Positions 41,319-48,696 of a DNA stretch of 64,000 bases are shown piece by piece; within the stretch, counting starts at the first letter, position 1, and the number at the start of each line of letters is the position of its first letter. The position numbers and the translations under genes are program-made. The notes below the pieces were generated by a model, which did not search any database, was not told where the DNA came from, and saw only the letters and a list, made by a program, of their open reading frames with translations. Source of the DNA: CAJBVW01 sp964457335 (GTDB lineage: Bacteria > Myxococcota_A > UBA796 > SXON01); contig CAYWGD010000002.1 in NCBI GenBank assembly GCA_964457335.1, positions 124,001 to 188,000 of the forward strand, in the 5' to 3' direction.

Positions 41319-42593
41319 ATGCCGCGCGTGTACACGGTCATTCTCGGCGGGGGGCGCGGTCAACGGCTGTACCCGCTCACGAAGCACCGGGCCAAGCCGG
41401 CCGTCCCCGTGGGCGGAAAGTACCGCCTGATCGACATCCCGCTCTCCAACGCGATCAACTCGGGCTTCCGGCACATCGCCGTGCTGACCCAGTTCAACTC
41501 GGCGTCGCTGAACTCGCACATCACGAACACCTACCGCTTCGACATCTTCGGGCAGGGACAGGTCGAGGTGCTCGCCGCCGAGCAGACGGACGAGGGCGGC
41601 GACTGGTACCAGGGCACCGCCGACGCCGTCCGCAAGCAGATCCGTCGGCTGACCGCGTGGGGCGTCGAGCACCTCATCATCCTCTCGGGCGACCACCTCT
41701 ACCGCATGAACTACCGCGAGATGTTCGACCGGCACCTCGCGGCCGGCGCGGACGCGACGGTGAGCGTGATCCCGGTCGACCGCGCGGGCGTCACCGGCCT
41801 CGGCGTGCTCTCGGTCGACGAGCAGGGCGACGTGCAGGCCTTCCGCGAGAAGCCCCGCCCCGACGAGGACATCTCCAACCTGCTCTCGCCCGCGCCGCTC
41901 CGCGAGAAGTGGGGGCTCGGCGACGACGAGTACCTCGTCAGCATGGGCGTCTACATCTTCCGGCTCGCCGCCCTCCGCGAGATCCTCGCGAACGAGTCCT
42001 ACATGGACTTCGGGAAGGACATCCTCCCGGACATGCTGGGCAAGCACAAGGTCTCCGCGCACCTGTTCCGCGGCTACTGGCGCGACATCGGCACCATCGG
42101 GGCGCTCTACGAGGCGCAGCTCGACCTCACGAAGGAGGATCCGCCCTTCCGCTTCCACCACCCGGACGGGCCGATCTACACGCGCCAGCGCTTCCTCCCC
42201 GCGAGCAAGCTGCTCGACGCGCAGGTGCGCCAGAGCATCCTCTCGGACGGCTGCCTCTTGTTCGGCTCCGAGATCGACCACTGCGTCATCGGCATCCGCT
42301 CGCGCGTCCAGAAGGGCGCGCGCCTCAAGGACGTCGTGATGATGGGCTGCGACTACTACGAGGACGACGACGTGCGCAGCGCCAACCGCGACCGGGGCAT
42401 CGAGGCCGCGGGCGTCGGGCGCGACTGCGTCATCGAGCGCGCCATCCTCGACAAGAACGCCCGCGTCGGCCCCGGTTGCGTGATCCGCGGCGCCGTGGAC
42501 CGCCCCGACCACGACGGGGACGGCTGGTACGTGCGCGACGGCATCGTCATCATCCCGAAGGACGCGACGCTGCCGGAAGGCACGGTCATCTAG
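41319..42593 (+). CDS. glgC: Glucose-1-phosphate adenylyltransferase
   Basis: ADP-glucose pyrophosphorylase, the regulated step of bacterial glycogen synthesis. 424 aa, full length. N-terminal nucleotide-binding GGGRGQRLYPLTKHRAKPAVP (~10-30), YRLIDIPLSNAINSG (~35-49), substrate motif GTADAVRKQ, active-site LSGDHLYRMNY (~122-132), and FREKP (~182). The C-terminal left-handed beta-helix completes the enzyme. The GGGAG lies 8 nt before the ATG. Glycogen synthase and branching enzyme are not in the window. Confidence 0.96.
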   Translation: MPRVYTVILGGGRGQRLYPLTKHRAKPAVPVGGKYRLIDIPLSNAINSGFRHIAVLTQFNSASLNSHITNTYRFDIFGQGQVEVLAAEQTDEGGDWYQGTADAVRKQIRRLTAWGVEHLIILSGDHLYRMNYREMFDRHLAAGADATVSVIPVDRAGVTGLGVLSVDEQGDVQAFREKPRPDEDISNLLSPAPLREKWGLGDDEYLVSMGVYIFRLAALREILANESYMDFGKDILPDMLGKHKVSAHLFRGYWRDIGTIGALYEAQLDLTKEDPPFRFHHPDGPIYTRQRFLPASKLLDAQVRQSILSDGCLLFGSEIDHCVIGIRSRVQKGARLKDVVMMGCDYYEDDDVRSANRDRGIEAAGVGRDCVIERAILDKNARVGPGCVIRGAVDRPDHDGDGWYVRDGIVIIPKDATLPEGTVI

Positions 42594-42611
42594 TTCGGCG
42601 CTCGCTGGGCA

Positions 42612-42638
42612 GCCGGCCGAGCCGCTGCGGCGGCCGGC
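42612..42638. terminator. Hairpin between convergent glgC and OmpA-family genes
   Basis: Arms GCCGGCC (42612-42618) and GGCCGGC (42632-42638) around an inner GCCGC/GCGGC stem. Candidate bidirectional terminator in the 96-bp gap. No U-tract. Confidence 0.4.
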
Positions 42639-42689
42639 GTGCCCGCGAGACCGTCGGTGGTTCGGGTGCCCGGGAGGGGCGCCCGCGAC

Positions 42690-43526
42690 CTACTTCTTCT
42701 TCTTCTTCGCGGGCTCGGGCGCGGGGGCCGGCGGCGTGGTGTCCTCGAGGTGCTTCTCGACGACGAACTCCACGCGACGGTTCTTGTCCCAGGCGGCCTC
42801 GGTCTCGGCCGGGTCCAGGGGCTTCGACTCCCCGAAGCCGGCGGCGCTCAGCCGGTCGGCCGGGACGCCGGCCTTGACCAGGTAGTCCCGGACTGCGGCG
42901 GCGCGCGCGTCGGAGAGCTTCTGGTTGTAGTCCGCCTCGCCCTGGCTGTCCGTGTGGCCTTCGACCCGCACGACCAGCACCTCGGGGTGCGCGAGCAGGG
43001 CCTTCGCCACCGCGTCGAGCAGCCCGAAGCTGTCGGCGTGGATCGAGGCGCTGTCGAGCTCGAAGTAGATGTTGTCCGAGAGGTCGAGCTTCGTGCGCGT
43101 CACGTTGACCGCGATCGGCGGCGCGATGCGCGGCGGCGGCACGACCCGCACCGCGAAGGTGCGGCTGCGCCCGGTCGGGACCTTCAGCGCGACCGTGTGC
43201 GTGCCGACCCGGACGCCATCGAGACGCATGGTCGAGTAGGGGCCGATCGTGCCGATGGGCAGGCCGTCGACCGCCACCTCGGCCCACGAGGACATGGGGT
43301 TCGTGAAGACGAGCGCCTTCTCCCCCTTGACCGCGAGGTTCGGGGCCTCTTCGACGTCCGCCGGGAGCGGGCCGCGCAGGGGCTTGAGCTGTGCGGCTGC
43401 GACCGCGGGATCGACCACGAGGGACTCGAGGCCGGAGAAGGGCTCTTTCGTCCACCGGACGTTCACGTCGTAGGTCGTGACGTGGGTGGCGAAGGCGAGG
43501 CCGAGGAAGGGGAGGAGGGCGAGCAT
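42690..43526 (-). CDS. OmpA-family outer-membrane/peptidoglycan-binding protein
   Basis: 278 aa. Signal peptide MLALLPFLGLAFA. The middle (~70-140) is a PEGA-like beta domain (VAVDGLPIGTIGPYSTMRL). The C-terminal OmpA domain (~150-260) has IYFELDSASIHADSFGLLD, VEGHTDSQGEADYNQKLSDARAAAV (peptidoglycan-binding N-x-x-L-S-x-x-R-A) and NRRVEFVV. A Pro/Lys tail (KKKKK) ends it. It anchors to peptidoglycan, structural. It starts 4 bp after the stop of the DTD-linker lipoprotein at 43531, so the two share a transcript. Confidence 0.9.
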   Translation of the reverse strand: MLALLPFLGLAFATHVTTYDVNVRWTKEPFSGLESLVVDPAVAAAQLKPLRGPLPADVEEAPNLAVKGEKALVFTNPMSSWAEVAVDGLPIGTIGPYSTMRLDGVRVGTHTVALKVPTGRSRTFAVRVVPPPRIAPPIAVNVTRTKLDLSDNIYFELDSASIHADSFGLLDAVAKALLAHPEVLVVRVEGHTDSQGEADYNQKLSDARAAAVRDYLVKAGVPADRLSAAGFGESKPLDPAETEAAWDKNRRVEFVVEKHLEDTTPPAPAPEPAKKKKK

Positions 43527-43530
43527 GGTC

Positions 43531-44424
43531 CTACCGCGGGGTGAGGCCGGTGTAGCCGGTGAGTTCCCGAGTCATCACGCTCGTGCCGTCCCCCGAGTTC
43601 GTATTTTCCTCGCGAACCAGACCGAGCCCCTCCACGTACCACTGCTCGAGCACGCCGTCGATCTGCGCCATCCCGCCCAGATCGAGGTAGTAGTCGTTGG
43701 TGATGTGGTAGGCGTCGTAGGTGGTGCCGTCGTAGAGCGTGATGGTGTCCATCGGCATCTCGGCGTACTCGCCGTCCACCGTGATGGTGATGGGCAGGCC
43801 GCTGAAGCTCGCGGACACCGAGTAGGAGTAGGTCCAGGAGGTGCTCATCCCCATGTCGGCCTCGGCGGGGAGGTACTTGCGCGGCGTGGTCGGCGTGCCG
43901 AGCATCGAGCCGAGCGAGCTGCCGGCCATCTCGACCGCCACGTCCCACTCCATCATGTACATGCCGGCGTCGCCGCCGTAGTCGCAGCCCAGGTAGATGC
44001 TGCCCGCCCAGCCGCCGGTGGACGTGGTGACCTCGTCGTACATGACGTAGGTCTGGTCGCTGCCGACCCAGCCGGTGCCCCAGCCCTCCTGCTGGCCGGT
44101 GCCGGCCCCGCCGTTGAGCGTCACGTCGTAGTACCGGATGTAGCCGTCGACCTCGAGCGGGTCGTACTTGTTCGTGCAGAGGTCGGCGTCGGTGTCGGTG
44201 TCCGTGTCGGTATCGGTGTCCGTGTCGGAGTCCGTGTCCGTGTCGGTGTCCGTGTCCGAGTCGGCGTCCGAATCGGCGTCCGTGTCCGAGTCGGTGTCCG
44301 CGTCGTTCTCGCTGGTGTCGCCACCGCCGGAGTCCGAGCCGACCTGGTCCTTCGACGGATTCTGGTCGTAGGTGTTGTCACAACCGAACCCCGCCACGAG
44401 GGCGATAAGAATCGACAGTCGCAC
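43531..44424 (-). CDS. Lipoprotein with Asp/Thr linker and beta domain
   Basis: 297 aa. Signal LSILIALVAGFGC, then DNTYDQNPSKDQ, which almost repeats the post-Cys TYDQND of the lipoprotein at 24007; a duplicated N-terminal anchor is likely. Asp/Ser/Thr linker (~35-75; bases 44185-44310), then a beta-rich domain (~80-297; many Tyr and Gly) of no known family, ending LTGYTGLTPR. GTG start at 44424 is set by GGAGGAGG upstream. Two genes: this and ompA-like downstream. Confidence 0.8.
   Translation of the reverse strand: MRLSILIALVAGFGCDNTYDQNPSKDQVGSDSGGGDTSENDADTDSDTDADSDADSDTDTDTDTDSDTDTDTDTDTDTDADLCTNKYDPLEVDGYIRYYDVTLNGGAGTGQQEGWGTGWVGSDQTYVMYDEVTTSTGGWAGSIYLGCDYGGDAGMYMMEWDVAVEMAGSSLGSMLGTPTTPRKYLPAEADMGMSTSWTYSYSVSASFSGLPITITVDGEYAEMPMDTITLYDGTTYDAYHITNDYYLDLGGMAQIDGVLEQWYVEGLGLVREENTNSGDGTSVMTRELTGYTGLTPR
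44185..44310 (-). repeat. Asp/Ser/Thr hexamer-type tandem repeat
   Basis: Same repeat type as at 1301 and 24091: GAC followed by ACG/ACC/TCG/GCC in 6-bp steps on the - strand. Encodes the linker of the lipoprotein gene. Confidence 0.85.
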
Positions 44425-44475
44425 GCGACCTCCTCCGGATAAAGAACGGCCCCGTTTAGCACGAGGAAGAGGCCC

Positions 44476-45669
44476 ATGGCAAGCGCTCTCCCGCATCCCA
44501 GCGTGCTCATTGGCGGTCTCCATGAGCTCTTTACAGGGACCACGATCCTGACGGACGCGGCGGTCCTGTTGGCGGACGGCCGCGTGCAGTGGGTCGGCCC
44601 CGAGGCCGACGCCCCCGCGGCCGACACCCGCTACGACGCGGACGGCGCCGTCGGGCTCCCCGGCCTCGTGGACCCGCACACCCACACCACCTTCGCCGGC
44701 TCGCGCGCCCGCGACTTCGAGCGTCGGCTCGCCGGCGAGTCGTACACCGCGATCCTCGAGGCCGGCGGCGGCATCCACTCCACCGTGGCGGCCACCCGCG
44801 CGGCCACCGAAGCCGAGCTCACCGCCTTCACGCGCGCCCGCCTCGCCGGGATGCTCGCGCAGGGCGTCACCACCGTGGAGATCAAGAGCGGCTACGGGCT
44901 CACGACGGCCGACGAGGCGAAGATGCTCCGGGCGGCCCGCGCCGCCGCCGGCCCCGTGGACGTGGTGACCACGTTCCTCGGCGCGCACGCCCGACCGCCG
45001 GGCGCCGGGGACTACGTCGATCGTGTCGTCGACGAGATGCTCCCCGCGTGCGCGCCGCTCGCCGACGCGGCCGACGTGTATTGCGACCGCGGGGCGTTCA
45101 CCCTCGCGGAGACGGAGCGCATCCTGCGCGCGGCGAAGGCGCACGGGCTCGCCCTGCGGGTCCACGCGGAGCAGGTCGAGCACACCGGCGCCGCCGCGCT
45201 CGCGGCCTCGCTCGGCGCGCTCTCGGCCGACCACCTCGAGCGCGTCGACGACGCGGGGATCGCGGCCATGGCCGCCGCGGGCACGGTCGCCGTGCTGCTC
45301 CCGGGCGCGATGCTCTACCTGCGGGATCCGGCGCCGCCGGTGGCGCGGCTCCGTGCGGCCGGCGTGCGGCTCGCGATCGGCACCGACTTCAACCCGGGCT
45401 CGTCCCCGGTCCGCGACCTGTGGGCCTGCGCGACGCTCGCCTGCCTCACCATGGGGCTCACCGTCGAGGAGGCCCTCGCCGGGATCACGGTGAACGCGGC
45501 GCGCGCGCTGGGGCGGCCCGATCGGGGCTGGCTCGGGCCGGGCGCCCTCGGCGACCTGGCGATCTTCGACCCGCCGCCGGGCGAGCCGCCCGAGCTTCGC
45601 GTGCTCGTGCAGTACCTCGGCGGGCACCGGGCGAAGGCGGTGTTCAAGGGCGGCCGCCGGGTCGTCTGA
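44476..45669 (+). CDS. hutI: Imidazolonepropionase
   Basis: Third enzyme of histidine degradation, opens imidazolonepropionate to formiminoglutamate. 397 aa, the usual size. Metal-binding VDPHTHTTFAGSR (~60-72), VEIKSGYGL (~137-145), HAEQVEH (~231-237) and TDFNPGSSP (~311-319). No hutU, hutH or hutG in the window, so the pathway genes are scattered. TTAGCA 14 nt before the ATG and a GAGG Shine-Dalgarno suggest its own promoter. Its stop lies inside a 20-bp palindrome shared with the convergent cytosine-deaminase gene. Confidence 0.95.
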   Translation: MASALPHPSVLIGGLHELFTGTTILTDAAVLLADGRVQWVGPEADAPAADTRYDADGAVGLPGLVDPHTHTTFAGSRARDFERRLAGESYTAILEAGGGIHSTVAATRAATEAELTAFTRARLAGMLAQGVTTVEIKSGYGLTTADEAKMLRAARAAAGPVDVVTTFLGAHARPPGAGDYVDRVVDEMLPACAPLADAADVYCDRGAFTLAETERILRAAKAHGLALRVHAEQVEHTGAAALAASLGALSADHLERVDDAGIAAMAAAGTVAVLLPGAMLYLRDPAPPVARLRAAGVRLAIGTDFNPGSSPVRDLWACATLACLTMGLTVEEALAGITVNAARALGRPDRGWLGPGALGDLAIFDPPPGEPPELRVLVQYLGGHRAKAVFKGGRRVV

Positions 45670-45682
45670 GGCGCCTCAGACG
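45663..45682. terminator. 20-bp perfect palindrome over two convergent stop codons
   Basis: CGTCTGAGGCGCCTCAGACG contains the TGA of hutI (45667-45669) and, on the other strand, the TGA of the deaminase gene (45676-45678). Each gene therefore ends with GTCTGA. It can form a cruciform or RNA hairpin without loop nucleotides, and may act for both genes. Confidence 0.55.
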
Positions 45683-46122
45683 GCGATGTCCTCGTTCCAC
45701 ACGGCCGGGTGCCGCGCGATGAAGTCGCGCATGAGCTCCACGGCCTCGGGGAGGTCGAGGTTCACGACCTCGACGCCGCGGGAGCGCAGGAGCCCCTCGG
45801 CGCCCTGGAAGGTGCGGTTCTCCGCGAGCACCACGCGCGGGATCTTGAAGAGGAGCGCCGCCCCCGTGCACATGTCGCAGGGCGAGAGCGTCGTGTAGAG
45901 CGTGGCCCGGGCGTACGCGGACGCGGGGAGCCGCCCGGCGTCCTGGAGCGCGTCCATCTCGCCGTGGAGGATGGGGTTGCCCTGCTGGACGCGGCGGTTG
46001 TGGCCACGACCGACGACCTGCCCGTCGATCACCAGCACCGAGCCGATCGGGACTCCGCCCTCGGCGAGCCCGGCTCGGGCCTCCGCCAGCGCCGCCGCCA
46101 TGAATTCGAGATCGTCACGCAT
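45676..46122 (-). CDS. Cytosine deaminase (Fcy1-like)
   Basis: 148 aa, a CDA-fold deaminase. Zinc site HGEMDAL (~53-59) and SPCDMCTGA (~79-87). The pattern TTLSPCDMCTGA, the ending PAVWNEDIAV and general size match the yeast cytosine deaminase Fcy1 (converts cytosine to uracil) rather than TadA or the bacterial amidohydrolase CodA. Start ATG at 46122 with TACCTG 12 nt upstream and no Shine-Dalgarno. Confidence 0.85.
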   Translation of the reverse strand: MRDDLEFMAAALAEARAGLAEGGVPIGSVLVIDGQVVGRGHNRRVQQGNPILHGEMDALQDAGRLPASAYARATLYTTLSPCDMCTGAALLFKIPRVVLAENRTFQGAEGLLRSRGVEVVNLDLPEAVELMRDFIARHPAVWNEDIAV

Positions 46123-46128
46123 GCGGTC

Positions 46129-46134
46129 CAGGTA
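46129..46134 (-). promoter_or_regulatory. Candidate leaderless -10 element of the cytosine-deaminase gene
   Basis: TACCTG (in TTACCTG) on the - strand; the T is 12 nt upstream of the ATG at 46122, with 6 nt between. Confidence 0.5.
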
Positions 46135-46221
46135 ACGGTTTGTCGAGACCTCGGCCCGGGGCGCGCGGACCGGCGCGGCCGTTCCCGGCGGGATATGCCG
46201 CCGCGTCCCGCGGAGGGTCGG

Positions 46222-46506
46222 ATGCTCGGTTTCGGAATGCCCGGCATGACAGAGTGGATCGTCATCCTGGTCATCGTCTTGATCTTCTTCGGCGCGGGCA
46301 AGCTCCCCCAGGTCTTCGCCCAGGCGGGCAAGGGCATCAAGGCGTTCAAGGACGCCTCCGAGGGCAAGGACACCTCCGACCTCGAGGCCGAGGAGCCCGC
46401 CCCCCGGAACCGCAAGCAGATCGCCCGCGACCCGGACGACCTCGACGACGAGCCGGAAGGCGGCACCGCGAAGCGCGTCGAGCGCAAGCGGCAGGACCCG
46501 GCGTAG
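46222..46506 (+). CDS. tatA: Sec-independent translocase subunit TatA/E
   Basis: 94 aa. Short N-terminus MLGFGMPGMTEWIVILVIVLIFFGAGKLP (one transmembrane helix, ~11-27; F-G-x-G-K-L-P hinge) then an amphipathic helix (VFAQAGKGIKAFKDA) and a highly charged C-terminus (DPDDLDDE, KRVERKRQD). Twin-arginine transport of folded proteins. No tatB/tatC near. GGAGG precedes the ATG; a longer upstream reading lacks any TatA feature. Convergent with the helical-repeat gene, 4 bp between stops. Confidence 0.93.
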   Translation: MLGFGMPGMTEWIVILVIVLIFFGAGKLPQVFAQAGKGIKAFKDASEGKDTSDLEAEEPAPRNRKQIARDPDDLDDEPEGGTAKRVERKRQDPA

Positions 46507-46510
46507 TAGC

Positions 46511-47290
46511 TCACTCCCGGGCCAGCAAGGCCCGGACCTCCGCGCGGAGCTCCTCGGAGAGCACCTGGGACGCGGCGAGCTCGGCCAGGTGCTGGCGGAG
46601 CAGGGTGGGGAGGAGCGGGCGCGCGAGCGCCAGGGGGCTCGCGGGGTTGAAGGCGAGCGCCTTCCGGACGCGGTAGCGCTGCCCCCAGCGGGTGTGCTGC
46701 GCGATCATGCCGAGGATCGTCGCGGACGTGGGCCGCATGGCGGCGATCCGCACCACGTCGCGCTCCGTGACGCGTGGGTTGTCCAGCAGCGCGGCGATCA
46801 CGCGCGGGTCGCGGTCGTGGAGGAGGCGGTCGAGAACGAGGCGATCGCGCCCGCGCGCGGCCGCAGTGCGCTCGCCGGCCGAGAGCTCGAGGTGGGGGTT
46901 GCGGGGCTCGACGGCGCCGTCGTCGGCGCGGCGGCCGAGGAAGCGCGCGGCGAGCCGCGGCAGCTCGGCGGCGCGGGCGGCGGCGTAGAGGTCGACCGTG
47001 CGCTCGTAGGGCAGCTCCTGCAGGACCGACGGCGTCAGGGCGAGCTCGGCCGCGAGGGTCCGGCAGGCGGCGTCGCCCGCCGCCGCGCGCGCGTCGACGC
47101 GCAGGAGGAGGCCGAGCAGCGTGCCGTCGTCGGCCTCCGCGAGGAGCTCGGTCAGCACGGTGCGACGGAGCGCTCGGTCCGCGACGGCCCCGAAGCGGCG
47201 CAGCCACGTGACGAGGTGGAGGTCCGCCTCGGCCGGGTTGTCGAGGAGGTGGCGCAGGCGGGCCACGACCGCGGGGTGCACGGAGTGCAT
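46511..47290 (-). CDS. Helical-repeat (HEAT-like) protein of unknown function
   Basis: 259 aa, all-helical with no signal or membrane segment. The middle contains LLHDRDPRVIAALLDNPRVTERDVVRIAAM (~148-177), which recalls leucine-rich-variant or HEAT units (D-P-x-V-x-x-x-L-x-x-N), and TRWGQRYRVRKALAFNP (~189-205). Proteins with this D-P-R-V and N-P pattern are common in myxobacteria; function unknown, probably protein-protein contacts. Start ATG with TAGCAA 12 nt upstream, divergent from the lipoprotein at 47344. Confidence 0.7.
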   Translation of the reverse strand: MHSVHPAVVARLRHLLDNPAEADLHLVTWLRRFGAVADRALRRTVLTELLAEADDGTLLGLLLRVDARAAAGDAACRTLAAELALTPSVLQELPYERTVDLYAAARAAELPRLAARFLGRRADDGAVEPRNPHLELSAGERTAAARGRDRLVLDRLLHDRDPRVIAALLDNPRVTERDVVRIAAMRPTSATILGMIAQHTRWGQRYRVRKALAFNPASPLALARPLLPTLLRQHLAELAASQVLSEELRAEVRALLARE

Positions 47291-47296
47291 GTGCCC

Positions 47297-47302
47297 TTGC
47301 TA
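47297..47302 (-). promoter_or_regulatory. Candidate leaderless -10 element of the HEAT-like gene
   Basis: TAGCAA on the - strand, T 12 nt before the ATG at 47290. Shares a 53-bp divergent gap with the element at 47332. Confidence 0.45.
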
Positions 47303-47331
47303 TCGCGTGGGATGCGTGGGCTCGCGTGCGT

Positions 47332-47337
47332 TAGGTG
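47332..47337 (+). promoter_or_regulatory. Candidate leaderless -10 element of the Gly/Pro-rich lipoprotein
   Basis: TAGGTG (in GTTAGGTG), T 12 nt before the ATG at 47344. AGGTGG could also be read as a weak Shine-Dalgarno. Confidence 0.4.
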
Positions 47338-47343
47338 GCGACG

Positions 47344-47937
47344 ATGCGGTACGCGCTGTCCTTCCTGCCTCTCCTGGCCGCGTGCTCCGGCGCCGCCCCC
47401 CGGTCCGCGGAGGACTGCGCCGACCTCCGGTCGGAGAAGGACCGCGACGAGTGCTACCTCGCCGTGCTCACCGACGTGTTCAAGCAGGACGCGGTCGCGG
47501 GCGTCGAGATGGTCGAGACGAAGATCTCCGACCCCGTGAACCGCGACTTCGCCTGGTACCAGGTGACGAAGACGGTCGACCCGCACACGAACAAGTACTG
47601 CGACCGCATCAAGGACGCGACGCTCGCCGCGCGCTGCCGCACCGTGGTGAGCCGGCCGCACCTTCACCGCGAGCTCATGGGCGGGGCGCCCGGCGGGAGT
47701 GGGGCGCCCGGCCCCGGCGGTGGCCCCGGCGGCGGTGGTGGGCCCGGTCCGGGTCCCGGTGGTGGGCCCGGCCCGGGTCCCGGTGGTGGGCCCGGTCCCG
47801 GTCCTGGTGGCGCCCCCGGTGGAGCGGCGCCTGGTGGGCCCGGTCCCGGCGGCGGGCCTCCCGGTGGGCCGGCCGAGCAGCTTCCTCCGCCATCCGGCGG
47901 GGTGCCTCAGCAAGGCGCGGGCACGCCGACGCCGTAG
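47344..47937 (+). CDS. Lipoprotein with Gly/Pro-rich repeat tail
   Basis: 197 aa. Signal MRYALSFLPLLAAC gives a lipobox L-A-A-C (Cys14). A small conserved globular domain (~20-100) with four Cys (CADLRSEKDRDEC and KYCDRIKDATLAARC; two probable disulfides, helical) is followed by a tail of nine-residue G-P-G-P-G-P-G-G-G units (~110-185) and a Pro-rich end. ATG at 47344; an in-frame GTG nine bases upstream adds M-A-T. Function unknown; surface exposure is expected. No Arg or Lys in the tail. Confidence 0.75.
   Translation: MRYALSFLPLLAACSGAAPRSAEDCADLRSEKDRDECYLAVLTDVFKQDAVAGVEMVETKISDPVNRDFAWYQVTKTVDPHTNKYCDRIKDATLAARCRTVVSRPHLHRELMGGAPGGSGAPGPGGGPGGGGGPGPGPGGGPGPGPGGGPGPGPGGAPGGAAPGGPGPGGGPPGGPAEQLPPPSGGVPQQGAGTPTP
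47695..47860 (+). repeat. Gly/Pro-coding 27-bp tandem repeats
   Basis: Repeats of about 27 bp (GGTGGTGGGCCCGGNCCNGG type) coding G-P-G-P-G-P-G-G-G, three near-perfect copies (~47733-47813) plus degenerate ones on either side. Confidence 0.7.
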
Positions 47938-47995
47938 AGGCGGGCCCTCGTGGTTGCCCGTCGTGAGCACGGGGCCGGAGTCGGGCCACGGACGC

Positions 47996-48064
47996 GCGCG
48001 TGAGCGCGGTAAAGGCCTCCGCGCATGAGCGCGGCAAGGCCTCCGCGCGTGAGCGCGGTGGGGC
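47996..48064. repeat. 24-bp tandem repeat, three copies
   Basis: GCGCGTGAGCGCGGTAAAGGCCTCC (47996-48020), a near-copy at 48021-48044 and a partial third at 48045-48064. Core TGAGCGCGG is constant, and each unit can fold (GCGC...GCGC). Confidence 0.85.
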
Positions 48065-48086
48065 GTCGCGGTGCTGGTGGAAGAAG

Positions 48087-48166
48087 AGTCCCCCCCGCCA
48101 TTCCCTCACCGCAAGAGATGGAGGAGACGCTTGACGTTGCCGGGTGGAAGTCTGCCGGGGGGGACT
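48087..48166. terminator. Inverted repeat, possible bidirectional terminator or structured RNA
   Basis: AGTCCCCCCC (48087-48096) and GGGGGGGACT (48157-48166) pair perfectly over 10 bp across a 60-nt loop. Outside them, GGAAGAAG and CTCTTCC extend the pairing imperfectly. Confidence 0.45.
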
Positions 48167-48283
48167 GAAACTCTTCCGAGCCGCGAGGCTTCTTCCGCAT
48201 TGTAGGTCGGACGCCGCCGTGCGGCAAGGCGATTTTTATTCACGTGGGTCGGAATTCGCGTAAGCCCGCGGAGTCACACGAGA

Positions 48284-48664
48284 TCACCGGTCGTTCCGGG
48301 CCTTCTCGAGCAGCATCGCCACCCGCGTCGACAGGGTCCGCATCGTGAAGGGCTTGCGGACGATGCTCCCGCCGACGACCCCCGCGTAGGCCTCGTTCAC
48401 CACCTCGGCGCCGTGCCCCGTGGTCACGATGATGCAGCAATCCGGCTGACGCTCGCGCACCGCCTGGATGACCTCCTTGCCGCCGATGTCCGGGAGCGTC
48501 CAGTCGACGACCGCCACGTCGAAGCGCGTCGTCGTGCGCAGGCGCTCCAACGCCTCGTGTCCCGACGCGGCGGGCACCACCCGGTAGCCCAGGGTGGTGA
48601 GGTACTCGGTGAGCACGCCGAGGACATCTTCCTCGTCGTCCACGATCAGGAGGGTTCCCGCCAT
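48284..48664 (-). CDS. Single-domain response regulator
   Basis: 126-aa receiver domain without output module. Acidic pocket DDEED near the start (~9-13; LLIVDDEEDVLG), phospho-acceptor Asp in VAVVDWTLPDIGG (~54), T/S in IIVTTGHG, and Lys in SIVRKPFTM. It acts by binding partners, as CheY- or FrzZ-like proteins do. ATG at 48664 follows CGGAG; an in-frame start at 48688 has no Shine-Dalgarno. No histidine kinase is adjacent; the hydrolase gene upstream ends 32 bp away. Confidence 0.9.
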   Translation of the reverse strand: MAGTLLIVDDEEDVLGVLTEYLTTLGYRVVPAASGHEALERLRTTTRFDVAVVDWTLPDIGGKEVIQAVRERQPDCCIIVTTGHGAEVVNEAYAGVVGGSIVRKPFTMRTLSTRVAMLLEKARNDR

Positions 48665-48696
48665 CGCTCCGGATCCTACCTTGCTCATGCGTGGAT

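Larger units (their letters stand above)
47938..48283. other. 346-bp gene-free region with repeats
   Basis: Between the lipoprotein (+) and the response regulator (-), which converge. Contents from left: a 24-bp tandem repeat (47996-48064), a long imperfect inverted repeat (48087-48166), and an AT-containing stretch CGATTTTTATTCAC (48229-48242), unusual in this G/C background. No open frame with a signal or Shine-Dalgarno was found. A 3'-end processing or small-RNA role is possible. Confidence 0.6.
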
